Counted from the first letter of the stretch, positions 17,467-27,270 are shown. The stretch is 64,000 nt of DNA from an uncultured Methylophilaceae bacterium (GCA_905182075.1 CAJIZS010000002.1:25522-89521), one strand, 5' to 3'. The notes: generated from the sequence alone by a model not told the origin. Translations and numbers: made by a program.

Positions 17467-17772
17467 TTACCCATTTGCAAATACATCTGGGCTACCATCA
17501 ATACGAGTATGTCCGCAAGAATCCGGATCTCCTTGACGAGTAACAGCAATATTACTTGCAAAAACAGTTGGACTTCCAGCTGTGGTTTTCCACACATACG
17601 GTTTAGTCTTTGACCCAAAATGTGGAGGGGTCCACGGAGCGTGAAATGTTCCTTGACTTCCATCAACTGCTACTTCTAAGTTATTTGCAAATACAGTAGC
17701 CTGGGGAATTAAATCAAGAATTCCTGGGGGCATTGCATTATTTTTATCTGTCATTCGTTGTACTTGAGGCAT
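17467..17772 (-). CDS. 5.4: PAAR-motif spike tip protein (T4 gp5.4-like)
   Basis: The 101-residue protein carries the PAAR repeats: PQATVFANNLEVAVDGS, GSPTVFASNIAVTRQGDPD, CGHTRIDGSPDVFANG. The spaced Cys/His residues bind the metal at the tip of the cone. PAAR proteins sharpen the membrane-piercing spike of contractile tails (T4 gp5.4 on gp5). The start overlaps the stop of the upstream gene (TAATG). A GATAAATA late promoter lies 31-38 bases upstream. Confidence 0.85.
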   Translation of the reverse strand: MPQVQRMTDKNNAMPPGILDLIPQATVFANNLEVAVDGSQGTFHAPWTPPHFGSKTKPYVWKTTAGSPTVFASNIAVTRQGDPDSCGHTRIDGSPDVFANG

Positions 17773-18048
17773 TATAATATTATCCCAGTAGTGGCTTGTA
17801 TATATTTATCGGATAGGTCTTTCATAGCGGGAGCAGTTGCGACAATTTGAGATTTGTTTAACCAAACCTTTTTATTGTCGCCAGTTGCTGGCCAATTGAC
17901 TAATGCAAATCCTTGGCTTGTAGATGCAATAGTCATGGAATCTCAAAATATACTGTTCGTCGCCTTCAATTACTAACTTACCAAGTATTTCAATGTTACC
18001 TGCGAAAGTAATTGACATTACTTGATTGTTATCTTTATTAACTAGCAT
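17772..18048 (-). CDS. Small structural-type protein, frameshifted
   Basis: The gene starts MLVNKDNNQVMSITFAGNIE with a good AGAGGG ribosome site. One indel near 17940 separates it from the second half, TIASTSQGFALVNWPATGDN and NKSQIVATAPAMKDLSDKY. Joined length about 92 residues. It is beta-rich with no membrane segment. It lies between the ribonucleotide reductase and the PAAR gene and is coupled to the latter, so a tail role is likely. Family unknown. Confidence 0.5.
17803..17810 (-). promoter_or_regulatory. T4-type late promoter before PAAR gene
   Basis: GATAAATA on the minus strand, 31 bases upstream of the PAAR start and inside the end of the preceding gene. Confidence 0.5.
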
Positions 18049-20025
18049 ATCCCTCTTGTGTTGTTGTAGTAGTATTGTACTGTACATCTACATTATCATA
18101 TACTCCATCACATCCAGTTATTGAATTGTATACCCCTACTGTATAAGTACCCCCAATTCAAATTGTGATAAGTTAGACCAATCTACATTTTTAGGCATTT
18201 TTAACATACTTGCTTTAAATTCTTTTTCATCACAATCTTGATATGGTGCTTGTCTATATGCATGTTCTGTATATGGTAAAAATGATACTCCGCTTACTGA
18301 ATCAAAATGTTCGTATACCCATGCACCAACATCTAACCATTCGTGTTCTTTAACAGAAACCGTAATAGATGGTTTATGTTCACACCAATGTCGTTGATAG
18401 ATTAACCAAGTTTCAAGTTCTTCAAGAGCAGTTCTATCGTCTCTTGTAATGCTACCTCTAGGACTCTTAATAGGAAAGCTGAATACTGCGGTGCTATCAG
18501 GGCTTCATAACATCTGGCTCATTCGGAAATCCTGCTTCTTTCATGAACTTGCAAAGAGGATCTTTATTATCAGCTCTTACAGTCCGTAAATAATAAGGAT
18601 TATGGCGGGCATGAATACCAGAAGCACTATCAACAAGCTGAGATACAGTACCACTTGGCTTGACACAAGTGATGGCGGCGGACTGATTAACACCAAGCTT
18701 TGCAGCCCATTCTTTATTTGTTTCAATTGCGACATTTCTTAATCCTTCCAATAAGGTTTCGAGTCCTTTTTTCTTTCCATTAGTTAATGGATTATCCATT
18801 ATTCCTGTAAGAGAAACTCCAAGTAATCGCTCTTCTTCACAGTTTCGATTCCAGTCTTTTGTAAGATATTTGAAAGTTGTAAGGGTTGATTGAATTGTTC
18901 CAAGGATAGTTGCAATTCGTACTTTCTTTTCCAAAGATTCAACATTGTCCCCTCTTCTAATAACGCACTCGCTAAGGTTGCAGAATTCTCGTGATCGAAG
19001 AATGATTTCGCTACACGGATTCGTTCCAAAGTCGTACGCTGGGTCTCGTCGTTGTTCATCACCGTTTCTTTCATTTATTTTTTCAACTTGTCGTTGCGCC
19101 GACAAGCCATTGTATATGCCACGTTCTCCTGATTTCGAATCGTAAAGAGATAACCATTCTCGCATAAATGTACCTATATCAGGTTTTCCTTGATAATTAA
19201 CTGAATTATTGGCAAGAGATCTGTGGGCATGTTGCTCCCACCAAACTCCTGTCTTTGCAAAACGTAATTCTCTATCATTTAAATCTGACAGGCTAATTAA
19301 TGCACTACGTCTTACGCCACCAACAACAACAATTTCTGCTGTTTTACAAAGGAATGCCATCATTAAAGCGAATAGAGCAATTGCTTCAGTTAATGCGAAT
19401 CCTAAGATAGCAAATCTAAATAAATCATCTAATGGTTCAGGTCCGGATGCTCTTCCTCCAAATGCTTTTAAAGTCGAGCACCTGCTGGACGTACCTCGGT
19501 TAAATCCCATTTAGGAACCTGTCCTGTATATAATAAACCAATTAATTCTTTAAATGCTTTTGCCCAACCTAATTTACTGTCAGCAACAACTATTGTTGTA
19601 TCTGTTGGCCAAAATTCACTAGCAACTGATGGAAGTTGTTCAGTGAATTTACTTTCAACACTAAACCCTACTCCGGTTCCGTTCATTAATATGTACAGTA
19701 TTTCATCAAATGATCTAGGATGATCAACTGCAACATATGAACAATTATAACCAGCTACATTTTCTCGTTTTAATGCTTCGCCAGCGGTCATTAAACAACG
19801 CATACTAGGCATAACTTCTAATTTTAAAACCGCTTCTTCTAACTCGTCACGCTCGGTCTTTTTTAATTTGTAATTGCATGTTTCTTGTATATGTTCCGTA
19901 AAAAAATCAAAATATCGAGAAACTGTTTCGTTCCATGTTTCTCGTCTTTCTAGTTTATAATCCCATCTAGCATAGCGGGATAAATGAATAAATGATTGGT
20001 ACTCCGAGGGTAACTCTGCAGGCAT
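18038..20025 (-). CDS. nrdJ: Class II (B12-dependent) ribonucleoside-triphosphate reductase, frameshifted
   Basis: This is the monomeric RTPR type. The N-terminal part has SMRCLMTAGEALKRENVAGY and NCSYVAVDHPRS with the first redox Cys. The catalytic loop NPCSEIILRSREFCNLSEC carries the thiyl-radical Cys, Glu and second redox Cys, and EPDVMKP then STAVFSFPIKSPRGS is the C-terminal barrel. Indels near 19490, 18500 and 18160 break it. The usual tail with a CxxxxC pair is not seen: the frame ends at 18136 or, after another shift, runs to 18038 with only one Cys. It reduces NTPs to dNTPs using adenosylcobalamin. Confidence 0.85.
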
Positions 20026-20085
20026 TGGTACTCCTTTTTTATAATATTAAATTGTAATTTAGTAGACTCGCATAAAGCGTATTTA

Positions 20086-20748
20086 TTAAACCGAGGTATT
20101 CCAGGTGCGTATTTGGAAAAAGAATTCAGTTGATGCAACAGTTTGTGAGTATTGTAGATCAATAATACCCGAACTGATTACCGCATTAAAAGTAAAATAA
20201 AGTGTAGTTGTTAAATCATCAAACGAATCTGTTAAACTTACAACGGTTCCGTCAGTGATAAAACGTAATGTACCGACCCGTAATAACGAGCCTTGTTTTA
20301 ATGAGTAATCCAAAAACAAAGTGTTGTATGTAGAAGAATTAAAACTATATCCAGTAGCAACATTAGTGCCAGTTGCTAAAGTAACATGATGCATTTTTTG
20401 TTCGCCACCAGTCAACGAAACTTCACTATTATAACCTACTTTAATTGTACCTGTGATTCCGACCACAAGTGTTACAGTATTGGTTGATAATGTATAATCA
20501 GTTGTTAGTGCTAATTTTGTATAGCCTGCTCCGGCATCAGCTAGAACAGTTAATGTATCAGGTTTAGCAGTTTTTGCGGTTAGTGTAAGAACTTGGCTTG
20601 CGGCACCTGTTCCTGTAAATGTTTCAAATACATTACCTATAAACAATCGTTGGGTATCAGAGGCATAGCCAAATTCACCTTCATCTAAAACTGGTAAGTC
20701 TGATTGATTACCTCTTCGTACTTGTAATTTTGCTACAGTAGTTGCCAT
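20086..20748 (-). CDS. Tail-fibre-like protein with phage head-binding start
   Basis: The 220-residue protein opens with KLQVRRGNQSDLPVLDEGEF and GYASDTQRLFIGN, the widespread N-terminal module of phage fibre and receptor-binding proteins. The rest is a Thr/Val-rich beta structure. It follows the radical SAM gene by one base and precedes nrdJ. I infer a virion fibre or fibre-attachment role. The protein is short for a complete fibre, so it may be a connector or short fibre. Confidence 0.6.
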   Translation of the reverse strand: MATTVAKLQVRRGNQSDLPVLDEGEFGYASDTQRLFIGNVFETFTGTGAASQVLTLTAKTAKPDTLTVLADAGAGYTKLALTTDYTLSTNTVTLVVGITGTIKVGYNSEVSLTGGEQKMHHVTLATGTNVATGYSFNSSTYNTLFLDYSLKQGSLLRVGTLRFITDGTVVSLTDSFDDLTTTLYFTFNAVISSGIIDLQYSQTVASTEFFFQIRTWNTSV

Positions 20749-20749
20749 G

Positions 20750-21934
20750 TTATATATCCTTACTCTCAGTATTTAGTCTCTTTAATTCCGTACCTATCGA
20801 CGGTGTTAGTCCTTTCACCGTTGTATTAAACATTGCTGTAGTTATTTTGTGATGCTTTGATTTTTGTACACACAACCCACAGCCACAAAGTTTATTTGGA
20901 CATACTATTACAGGCATAATTCCTGTTGCAAATTGATTTTCTAATCGTTCTATAATTTTATCGCAATCTGTTATTGTTCCAATTTCACCTCGCTTACCAC
21001 CAAAATTTGCTCTACATGTTTGGTGATGTAATATACGATCATATTCCTGTTCAATGTGTAGCCAATTCCAATTAATCATACACGACCATTCTTTAAATTC
21101 TGTGCTACAAGCAAAAACAGATTTACGCCAATCATTAGTTTTAAATTTAATTTCTGTTTCTAACATTTCGTTAGCGGTTGTTTCATCTAGTGTATAAAAC
21201 TCTCGTCGGCCGCAACATGGTCGGCCTAATTCTTTTCGTCCTTTTTTACGTGGCGACGCAGGGCTCCACTTTTCTTTTGGATTCCAATAATTTCTAAACC
21301 ACGAATGTTGTTGCTCGGTATATCGATGATTATATCTATCATTATCGTAACTTTCGCCTATTATTCTTGGTACAAATTGTATATCATCCTTTTGAAATTG
21401 TTCTAATAAGTTAACACATTCATTAAAGTAATCATCTTGAGCATGGAACATTAAATTAACTTGACACTCATAATTTGATTCCTTCATTTGATAAATTCTA
21501 TCAATAACGGTATCTTTTATGCTTTGATCTACTTCACAATGATAACTAATAGTGGCTTTATTAACTGCTTTCATAAGTTTATTACAATATGTTTCGCTAA
21601 ATGCTCCATTAGTAGTGACATCAATTATTATACTAGGATCATTTAACGAATGTATATATTCGCACATTGCAAGAAAATTAGGATTATTTGTAGGCTCGCC
21701 TCCTGTAAATCCAATTATGTATTCTCTATCAGAATACATATAAGTTTGAAGAAGGTTTTTATACTTAATAACAAATTTACTTGTTTTTATTAATGTTTCT
21801 AAACTTGCATGTTGAGATGTATTATTATGTCGGTGGTCGGCGCAATATGTACAATCAAAATTGCATCGTCGTCCTAAGTCCCATGTAATTTCAAAGTGTT
21901 CTGAACCACTGTCTATTGCTACTATAGGTGTCAT
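20750..21934 (-). CDS. Radical SAM enzyme with extra Cys cluster
   Basis: The 394-residue protein has CNFDCTYCADHRHN (CxxxCxxC, about residues 24-31), the SAM-binding GFTGGEPTNNPNF, and a C-terminal region with Cys pairs (CPNKLCGCGLCVQ) that could bind one or two auxiliary iron-sulphur clusters, as in SPASM/twitch proteins. It generates a 5'-deoxyadenosyl radical on an unknown, probably peptide or protein, substrate. It is overlapped by the nuclease gene upstream and abuts the fibre-like gene downstream, a possible substrate. Confidence 0.82.
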   Translation of the reverse strand: MTPIVAIDSGSEHFEITWDLGRRCNFDCTYCADHRHNNTSQHASLETLIKTSKFVIKYKNLLQTYMYSDREYIIGFTGGEPTNNPNFLAMCEYIHSLNDPSIIIDVTTNGAFSETYCNKLMKAVNKATISYHCEVDQSIKDTVIDRIYQMKESNYECQVNLMFHAQDDYFNECVNLLEQFQKDDIQFVPRIIGESYDNDRYNHRYTEQQHSWFRNYWNPKEKWSPASPRKKGRKELGRPCCGRREFYTLDETTANEMLETEIKFKTNDWRKSVFACSTEFKEWSCMINWNWLHIEQEYDRILHHQTCRANFGGKRGEIGTITDCDKIIERLENQFATGIMPVIVCPNKLCGCGLCVQKSKHHKITTAMFNTTVKGLTPSIGTELKRLNTESKDI

Positions 21935-22590
21935 AATGCATAATACCTATCAAGCGTTTCTGTCCACTTATCAGAATATAATTGAAATTCATTATTGTCC
22001 ATAGAAAATTCTTTATAATTACCTGCACGATCACACATTAAAATATAACAGTTTTTTATCTTTGTGTCAAACATTTTATTATGAGCTAATGCATATGCGG
22101 TACATTGCAAAAAATAATTATCAATCCATTCACGTTTTTTTATTTTCTTTGATGTTTTAAAATCTATTATTGCTGGTTCACCTTTGTATATCCCAACCAA
22201 ATCAGTAGTGCCAGCATATAAATCAGGATAAAAAAGTGTACATTCTACCCCCCATGCTTCATCTAAGTTTTCTTTCAGATTGTCGATAATTGGTTTGCTA
22301 ATTGTTTTAGCCATTTGCCATACTAAATTACCTTTAGGTTTTGATTCTTTTTTTAGCAAATAATTTTCAACAAGTTTGTGAGTTGCTGTACCTAACCCAG
22401 ATGATTCTTTTGACACTCGGTTTGCTTCGGCATCTCCAACACGTTTTCGCCATGCAATAAGAAAAGACTTATCAGTTGTTTTATCTAATATTGTTGTTAC
22501 GCTAGGTAGCTTTTCATCACCGACAGTATATACTCTTCCGCCGTTTACCATAGCACGTCGCGACTCTGGATAGTTATATTTTTGTGTCAT
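21931..22590 (-). CDS. PD-(D/E)XK exonuclease, RecB/MGME1-like
   Basis: The 219-residue protein has a GLGTATHKLVENYLL motif, an acidic VECTLFYPDLYAGTTDLVG segment, and the metal site IIDFKTSKK (D-x-K) followed by YFLQCTAYALAHN. This set is the RecB-family nuclease signature, in the form common to marine T4-like phages. Proposed roles are DNA processing in recombination or degradation of host DNA. Its stop overlaps the radical SAM start by four bases. ATG start, no targeting signal. Confidence 0.8.
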   Translation of the reverse strand: MTQKYNYPESRRAMVNGGRVYTVGDEKLPSVTTILDKTTDKSFLIAWRKRVGDAEANRVSKESSGLGTATHKLVENYLLKKESKPKGNLVWQMAKTISKPIIDNLKENLDEAWGVECTLFYPDLYAGTTDLVGIYKGEPAIIDFKTSKKIKKREWIDNYFLQCTAYALAHNKMFDTKIKNCYILMCDRAGNYKEFSMDNNEFQLYSDKWTETLDRYYAL

Positions 22591-22670
22591 GTTGATTTTA
22601 AATGATTTTTATAGTTAACGCATTAATTATACACTATTTGTGTTTAAAATACAAGATAAAACGTACAGTT

Positions 22671-23000
22671 TTACCAGTAAATTTTCCAAATTAATGTGTC
22701 AAGTGTGGATGTATTTGTTTGGCGTTCAACTGTATAACCGCCGTCTTGAAAGTAACTAATTACTCTTTCCATTTGGTAGGATTTAGATCGATCTTCTGTG
22801 TTACCTTGCCATACACTATAATAAGATTGTCCAGTAGCATCATCATTAGTCATTGATGTACCAGTAGAAATAGTTGATTCTAAATTTCCAGCGGCAACAT
22901 CAGTAATAGTTTGAGTTTCAAGGGCTTTGATTTCACCATGAATAATTGTATCAATTGTTGTCTTTTTTCTTGCCTCTGCGGCGTTCATATAAACACTCAT
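22671..23000 (-). CDS. Conserved structural-type protein, 109 aa
   Basis: The protein starts MSVYMNAAEARKKTTIDTII and ends with YFQDGGYTVERQTNTSTLDT followed by a Trp-rich stretch (LIWKIYW). This end is typical of a small protein found in tail/neck gene neighbourhoods of marine T4-like phages. It overlaps the upstream gene by four bases. A structural role is inferred from neighbourhood only. Confidence 0.55.
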   Translation of the reverse strand: MSVYMNAAEARKKTTIDTIIHGEIKALETQTITDVAAGNLESTISTGTSMTNDDATGQSYYSVWQGNTEDRSKSYQMERVISYFQDGGYTVERQTNTSTLDTLIWKIYW

Positions 23001-23311
23001 TTTTTAATCGCCTTTTGTAATTGCTTTTGGGCTGATGCCTTCATCTTATCTTTACTCTTTTTTGCAGTTTTCATTGCTAGACTAGGCTTCAATGTTATTT
23101 CCTTGATGTTTGCTTCTTGCACTAAGGGGATAGAACCCAATAATTCTATTAGGCTCTCATTATCTATATCGAAGTTTTCTTTTTTTAAATTATTTTGAAG
23201 TGCTGCCAACGAAACAACAGTTATGCCATTTAGTTTAGCCATTCCTAACAAATTGATGATGGTATCGGTTAACTGGTCAGTATAACCTTCTAATAAATTT
23301 GCTAGTTTCAT
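22997..23311 (-). CDS. Hypothetical protein with capsid-targeting-like N-terminus
   Basis: The 104-residue protein begins MKLANLLEGYTDQ. The Leu-Leu-Glu-Gly start resembles the T4 capsid-targeting peptide, which is cut after (L/I)xE. The middle is amphipathic helix, and the C-terminus is highly basic (about a dozen Lys in the last 35 residues), as expected of an internal, DNA-associated head protein. Function inferred only. Confidence 0.5.
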   Translation of the reverse strand: MKLANLLEGYTDQLTDTIINLLGMAKLNGITVVSLAALQNNLKKENFDIDNESLIELLGSIPLVQEANIKEITLKPSLAMKTAKKSKDKMKASAQKQLQKAIKK

Positions 23312-23314
23312 TCA

Positions 23315-23623
23315 TTACTTCCTGCCGGATTGTTTTGCAAGATATACAGCCGCTTTTTTAATTGCTTCAACAGGAACTTTACCATTTTCCATTTTATGTT
23401 CAAACATATAACGTCCGACTTTTTCTAATGACTCTTTAGGAATACGTCCTGTTGGTTCATCCATTGCTCCTGCGGCAACATCTGCACCAGCAAACTCATC
23501 TTCGCCTGGCATAATGTTCATTCCTGGTTCACCAACTGGTTCCATGCCCATTTCAGGACCGGGTGCCATTGCCATATCAGGCGACGGACCTTCGCCAGTT
23601 AATCCTAATACTGCATTGTCCAT
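23315..23623 (-). CDS. Hypothetical Met/Pro/Gly-rich protein
   Basis: The first half is low complexity, rich in Pro, Gly and Met (PDMAMAPGPEMGMEPVGEPG); the last 45 residues are a compact helical domain with GRIPKESLEKVGRYMFEH and a basic end. In-frame coding potential extends upstream without a start codon, so the true start may have been lost to an indel and the protein may be fused to the gene at 23662-24136. Structural or scaffold role possible; family unknown. Confidence 0.5.
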   Translation of the reverse strand: MDNAVLGLTGEGPSPDMAMAPGPEMGMEPVGEPGMNIMPGEDEFAGADVAAGAMDEPTGRIPKESLEKVGRYMFEHKMENGKVPVEAIKKAAVYLAKQSGRK

Positions 23624-23661
23624 TCCGTCTCTTGCTTGTTTTAAGGCATTTACTAAAATTT

Positions 23662-24136
23662 CTAAAAGTCTACAATAGCAAATTGGTTTGCCATATCAAT
23701 TTCCATTACTTTTTGATAATCATAAACAAGTTTGTTTTGATGTTGAATGCAAATACCTACAAATCGATAACCAGCAACCATTTTCTGTAGCAGCAAAAAT
23801 AGTGTTGTTGGCAATGCTTGTTGCCATAATGTTTAAATAAGCTCCTTCTAAGCCAATAAAGTAGGTTTCTTTTACTTCTTTTTTCTTTTTTGTTTTACGC
23901 ATGGTAGGGCTCACTTCTCTTAATACTTCCTCGTATAAACTTGCTTGTAATACGTCACTTGCGTATTCCGGTGTGGATTCCGAACCTGGATCACTTCGTC
24001 TGTCTTGAATACTCTCATGCACTTTTTTTAATTTGGCTTCTGCATTTGAGAAGTCTCTAATTTTTTTGCCCGTTATTGAAGCCAACGCTGAATTAATTGC
24101 TGTTGCTTCGGCGGCTACAATATCTAATAACTCCAT
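23662..24136 (-). CDS. Hypothetical helical protein, frameshifted
   Basis: It starts MELLDIVAAEATAINSALAS. After an indel near 23785 the C-terminus reads MVAGYRFVGICIQHQNKLVY and ends at a TAG at 23662. About 158 residues, helical N-terminal half with a Lys-rich patch (KTKKKKEVKE). A late promoter (GATAAATA) lies 34 bases upstream. Probably a virion component; family not recognised. Confidence 0.5.
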
Positions 24137-24169
24137 AGGTTAAATCCTGTGTCTATACGATCTTTTAAT

Positions 24170-24177
24170 TATTTATC
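24170..24177 (-). promoter_or_regulatory. T4-type late promoter
   Basis: GATAAATA on the minus strand, 34 bases before the start at 24136. Confidence 0.5.
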
Positions 24178-24179
24178 AT

Positions 24180-24507
24180 TTATATGTTGTTTAGTATTTT
24201 TAACTTGATATCTGTAGCCTTCGTTTTTACTTCAGATAGCTTACTTTCATACACATTATTATTTTGTGTTTTTAACAAACCTTTTAAGTTTGCACCCTCA
24301 AATAACTTACTGCCATAATCGGCATCTAAACGGGCAACGTGTCTTGCTTTATCTCTACTTCCATCCATAAGATGTCTAATAATAGCAGAAGCTGAGGCCC
24401 ATAAGCAAAGGTTTTCGTGTAATATATCACCATTATTATCTATTATATTATAATATTTCTTTTAATAATTTTTTACTCTATTTTACGGCAACTGTATAAT
24501 CTGACAT
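24180..24507 (-). CDS. Hypothetical protein, frameshifted N-terminus
   Basis: The clear part reads NGDILHENLCLWASASAIIR, then HLMDGSRDKARHVARLDADY and a C-terminal amphipathic helix. The most likely start is the ATG at 24507 (MSDYTVAVK), which needs one or more indels in the AT-rich stretch 24425-24480 to join. Around 108 residues. Unknown function; it lies in the small late-gene cluster. Confidence 0.45.
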
Positions 24508-24554
24508 TTGTATACGATTGTTAGATATAGGTACAGGTGTTATTTCTTCCAAGT

Positions 24555-24761
24555 TTACGCTTTCCTACAATTAGTTGCATTATTAAAATTTTCAAGTATT
24601 TTACGCATCTCAGCTTCTTTAGTAGTATTAGTAGTTGTTGCTGATTCAGTTAATGGTTTTGTTTGGCCTGCGGTTACGTCAGGTGCGCCTGATTGTGCTG
24701 AGTTAAATTTACTTAGTACATCCAACATACCTTTTCGTTCTTCAGGAGTAATTGCTTGCAT
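24555..24761 (-). CDS. Small hypothetical protein, 68 aa
   Basis: The frame reads MQAITPEERKGMLDVLSKFN, a Thr/Ser-rich middle, then EAEMRKILENFNNATN. The last segment resembles the short MRKxxxxx motif found in several putative virion proteins between 45 and 51 kb. No domain is recognised. The gene is tightly packed with its neighbours. Confidence 0.45.
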   Translation of the reverse strand: MQAITPEERKGMLDVLSKFNSAQSGAPDVTAGQTKPLTESATTTNTTKEAEMRKILENFNNATNCRKA

Positions 24762-24762
24762 T

Positions 24763-24956
24763 TTATACCTTTATAATTTGTCCAGTTACATAATCGATAA
24801 TTCCACGTGTTCGCAGTTATTGGCAGTAATGTATGAATGTTCCCACTCAATATCTTTATTTTCTTTTATATTTGTATTAACATACTTCTCAAATACTTCA
24901 TGCTCTTCATTACTTAGCGGAACTGAAATAGCATTGTCTAATTCTATAAGTTTCAT
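24763..24956 (-). CDS. Small hypothetical protein, frameshifted
   Basis: It starts MKLIELDNAISVPLSNEEHE and continues to WEHSYITAN. After an indel near 24815 it ends RGIIDYVTGQIIKV at a TAA (24763). About 64 residues, mostly helix then strand. Its start overlaps the stop of the upstream gene. It is not explained by the long antisense frame on the plus strand, which I reject. Function unknown. Confidence 0.45.
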
Positions 24957-26328
24957 TATCCTATCCTTTTTGCTCTACGGAGCATCTGTGTAGCCCCTAT
25001 ATCATTTGTTACTTCTACTTGTTCTCCTGTGTCAGGATCCATAACTATAAGATTTCTTGCTACTTGACTTTTAGGCATCGACGGCACAGACCGACGAGTT
25101 GAGTTAGATGCGCCAGTTGGTGGTCTTTCTGGATTTGCATTATTACCTGCTATCTTTTTTGGTTCTCGAGGTGCTAATGGTGGTCCTGACGCTTGTACAT
25201 TCGGTGCTTGCCCTTGCCTTTTTAGTTTAGCGTTAGCGGCCGCTCCTGGACTACTATGATATTCTTTTAATCTACTTTCGCCTAAACGTAAACCTTCAAA
25301 GTCTCCTGAATCAATTGCTCTTTTAATACCTACAACATCAGTTATATCTAATTGTTGTATAACCTGTTGCATTTGTTCATCTGAAACATCTAGTCCTAAT
25401 ACTTCCTTAGCAAATTTAGCTAAAATTTCTTGTTTATTATTTCTTCTAATGCTTCTTTTTTCAGTAGTTTGTTTGCAACGTCTTTACCTTTGTTGTATGT
25501 AGGTAATACAGATTGCATCCCTTGTTTAATTGGATCAGTAAATGATTTTTTAATAAAGTCCCATCGTCCACCAGGTACGTTTCCTTTGACAAGATCACTA
25601 ACACCTCGAGCCAATGCACTATTTGAGGCGACACCTACGTTACGATCAACCATTGGTGATGCTTGAGAGCGCCACGTGCTTGCTATATCAGATGCTACCG
25701 CAGGAATAACTCCAGTCGCACCTTTAGCAAAGTTGCCTTCATCCCACCATTCGCCGTTCTCTTTTTTCATATCACTATAAGTGGCAATTGCTTTGTTGGA
25801 ATAGTCCTCAGCCCTGGATCCACTACCATTATATGTTTTAAATGCACTTTTAATTACATCAGCACTCTTAGCACCTGTTCCTAATTGTTCCCGGGCTTTG
25901 CGTCTTAATACTGCATAATACATAGCACCTCGATACATTGCTTCTTTTGGATCATTTACAGTACCATCTTGTATGTTTGCATAATCTGTAACGTTAAGAT
26001 TCTCCATTCCCCAACTGTTTGCCATAGAAGGAGATTGTTGATCCCAATATTCTTGTACCGCATCATTACATGTGTGTCTGCATGCCATTATGCCATATCC
26101 TTGGCGAGCCAATCCTTTATCAAGATCATGTGTTTGATCTACATTCCAATTAGGCCCTGCTTCGTTTTTTATTATTGATAATATTTCTTTTTTAAAAGAT
26201 AATTTCTCAGATGTTCTATCTCCGATTAGCCCCATCCTGGAAAATTGATCTGTAAATTGATTTAACCAATCAAATACTTCTCGGCTATCTCTAAACCGTT
26301 TAGTAAAATATTTGTGATTACTTGCCAT
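24956..26328 (-). CDS. Large hypothetical (probably virion) protein, frameshifted
   Basis: The first 300 residues (MASNHKYFTKRFRDSREVFD onwards) and the later 139 residues are in frames that overlap at 25372-25440, and the second has no ribosome site, so I read one protein of about 457 residues with an indel near 25425. The N-terminal part is helical with HTCNDAVQEYWDQQSPSMAN. The C-terminal part is Pro/Asn-rich with a basic end. It sits among late structural genes. No enzyme motif is recognised. Confidence 0.5.
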
Positions 26329-26546
26329 TATTGTCCTTCACTATTACTTTTACCTGTTACGTAACCAGCAACGATACCAACGATACCTGTAACTGCCATA
26401 CTCAAAAGATTTATTACAGACTCATCTACTGGACGTTTTTCTTCAAGGGCCACATAAAAATCTCCTATGGTAATAACCAGCAACAAACCCATTAGGCCCA
26501 AAGCTAATATCAATACCGTCCAATCTTTCATTCTTTGACTATCCAT
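26328..26546 (-). CDS. Small two-helix membrane protein
   Basis: The 72-residue protein has two membrane segments (TVLILALGLMGLLLVITIG and SMAVTGIVGIVAGYVTG) separated by a charged loop (ALEEKRPVDES). The topology and size fit a holin or a virion-associated membrane peptide. It overlaps the start of the next gene by one base. It would be a second holin candidate besides the protein at 10237. Confidence 0.6.
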   Translation of the reverse strand: MDSQRMKDWTVLILALGLMGLLLVITIGDFYVALEEKRPVDESVINLLSMAVTGIVGIVAGYVTGKSNSEGQ

Positions 26547-26837
26547 CTATCTTCCCTTATTCATTGCTTGAATACGCCTACTCGCGGCATTATATTTTTT
26601 AGTTTTTAAGGCTTTTCTAATTAAACGGGGACCATATTTTGCTTTAGTTTTTCGCAATTGCATTCGTTTCTTTAAATCAATTGGTGCTGAGCATTGACTA
26701 GGCGAAGCAACTGCTCGACCTTTACGTTGGCCGTATGTACATCGATACTTCTTTGTAACTTGATTTTTACCTTTACGAGCCCAAACAACTTTGGTTTCAA
26801 TAAGAATTTTATCACTTAAACATTCGTCAAGAAACAT
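26547..26837 (-). CDS. Basic conserved phage protein, 96 aa
   Basis: The protein is very basic (over 20 Lys/Arg) with the core VVWARKGKNQVTKKYRCTYG and a C-terminal KTKKYNAASRRIQAMNKGR. A pair of Cys in the middle might bind metal, but the spacing is not diagnostic. Similar proteins occur in many marine T4-like phages without known function; charge suggests nucleic-acid contact, perhaps in the head. ATG start directly after a short gap. Confidence 0.55.
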   Translation of the reverse strand: MFLDECLSDKILIETKVVWARKGKNQVTKKYRCTYGQRKGRAVASPSQCSAPIDLKKRMQLRKTKAKYGPRLIRKALKTKKYNAASRRIQAMNKGR

Positions 26838-26871
26838 TAGATAACCTATAACAATTTATTTTAAGTATTTA

Positions 26872-27075
26872 TTACATCTGAGAAATGAATGCGCCAATAA
26901 CTGCTGTAAGAGTTGCAACTAAGACAGCTATTAACATTTTGTTTTGCGAGGATTTTGATTCAGCTATTTGAATATAAATGGTATCGATTTTTTCAAACAA
27001 CTTTTCAAATTTCTTGTCATTTGATACTTTTTGATATTTAATTTGATTGTCGTCGCTATCTAATTTTTGATTCAT
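26872..27075 (-). CDS. Small coiled-coil protein with C-terminal membrane anchor
   Basis: The 67 residues split into a charged helical N-terminal part (KKFEKLFEKIDTIYIQIAES) and a C-terminal hydrophobic anchor (KMLIAVLVATLTAVIGAFIS). The shape is that of a tail-anchored membrane peptide. Just upstream (27076-27200) another short frame ending NIDNPYN may code for a further small peptide, but I cannot place its start. Confidence 0.5.
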   Translation of the reverse strand: MNQKLDSDDNQIKYQKVSNDKKFEKLFEKIDTIYIQIAESKSSQNKMLIAVLVATLTAVIGAFISQM

Positions 27076-27234
27076 TTAGTTATAAGGGTTATCTATGTTT
27101 AATTTTGCAAGTATGTCTATCTCTTTTGATTCCATAATCTCTGCTGAGATATTATCTTCATGATCATATCCTACCTTTTATGTAAAAGGGTTTTAATGTA
27201 ATGTGAATTTTATTAGCCTTATTTGCCTGTAATA

Positions 27235-27270
27235 GTAAAAAAGGCGGAGTCATATTGTTGGCTCCGCCTT
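27235..27270 (-). terminator. Strong intrinsic terminator
   Basis: GGCGGAG pairs with CTCCGCC across 12 bases and is followed on the minus strand by TTTTTT. It lies 35 bases beyond the stop of the structural gene at 27305-27706. Confidence 0.8.

Noticed and set aside
17439..17666. Alternative frame within the PAAR gene
   Set aside because: The PAAR motifs are complete in the other frame; this one has no motif and crosses the gene boundary.
23563..23790. Plus-strand frame of 75 codons near 23.6 kb
   Set aside because: It is antisense to two minus-strand genes whose protein sequence continues across it, and it has no start signal.
24508..24993. Long plus-strand open frame (161 codons)
   Set aside because: It is hydrophobic, antisense to three small minus-strand genes with clear starts and coupling, and has no ribosome site.
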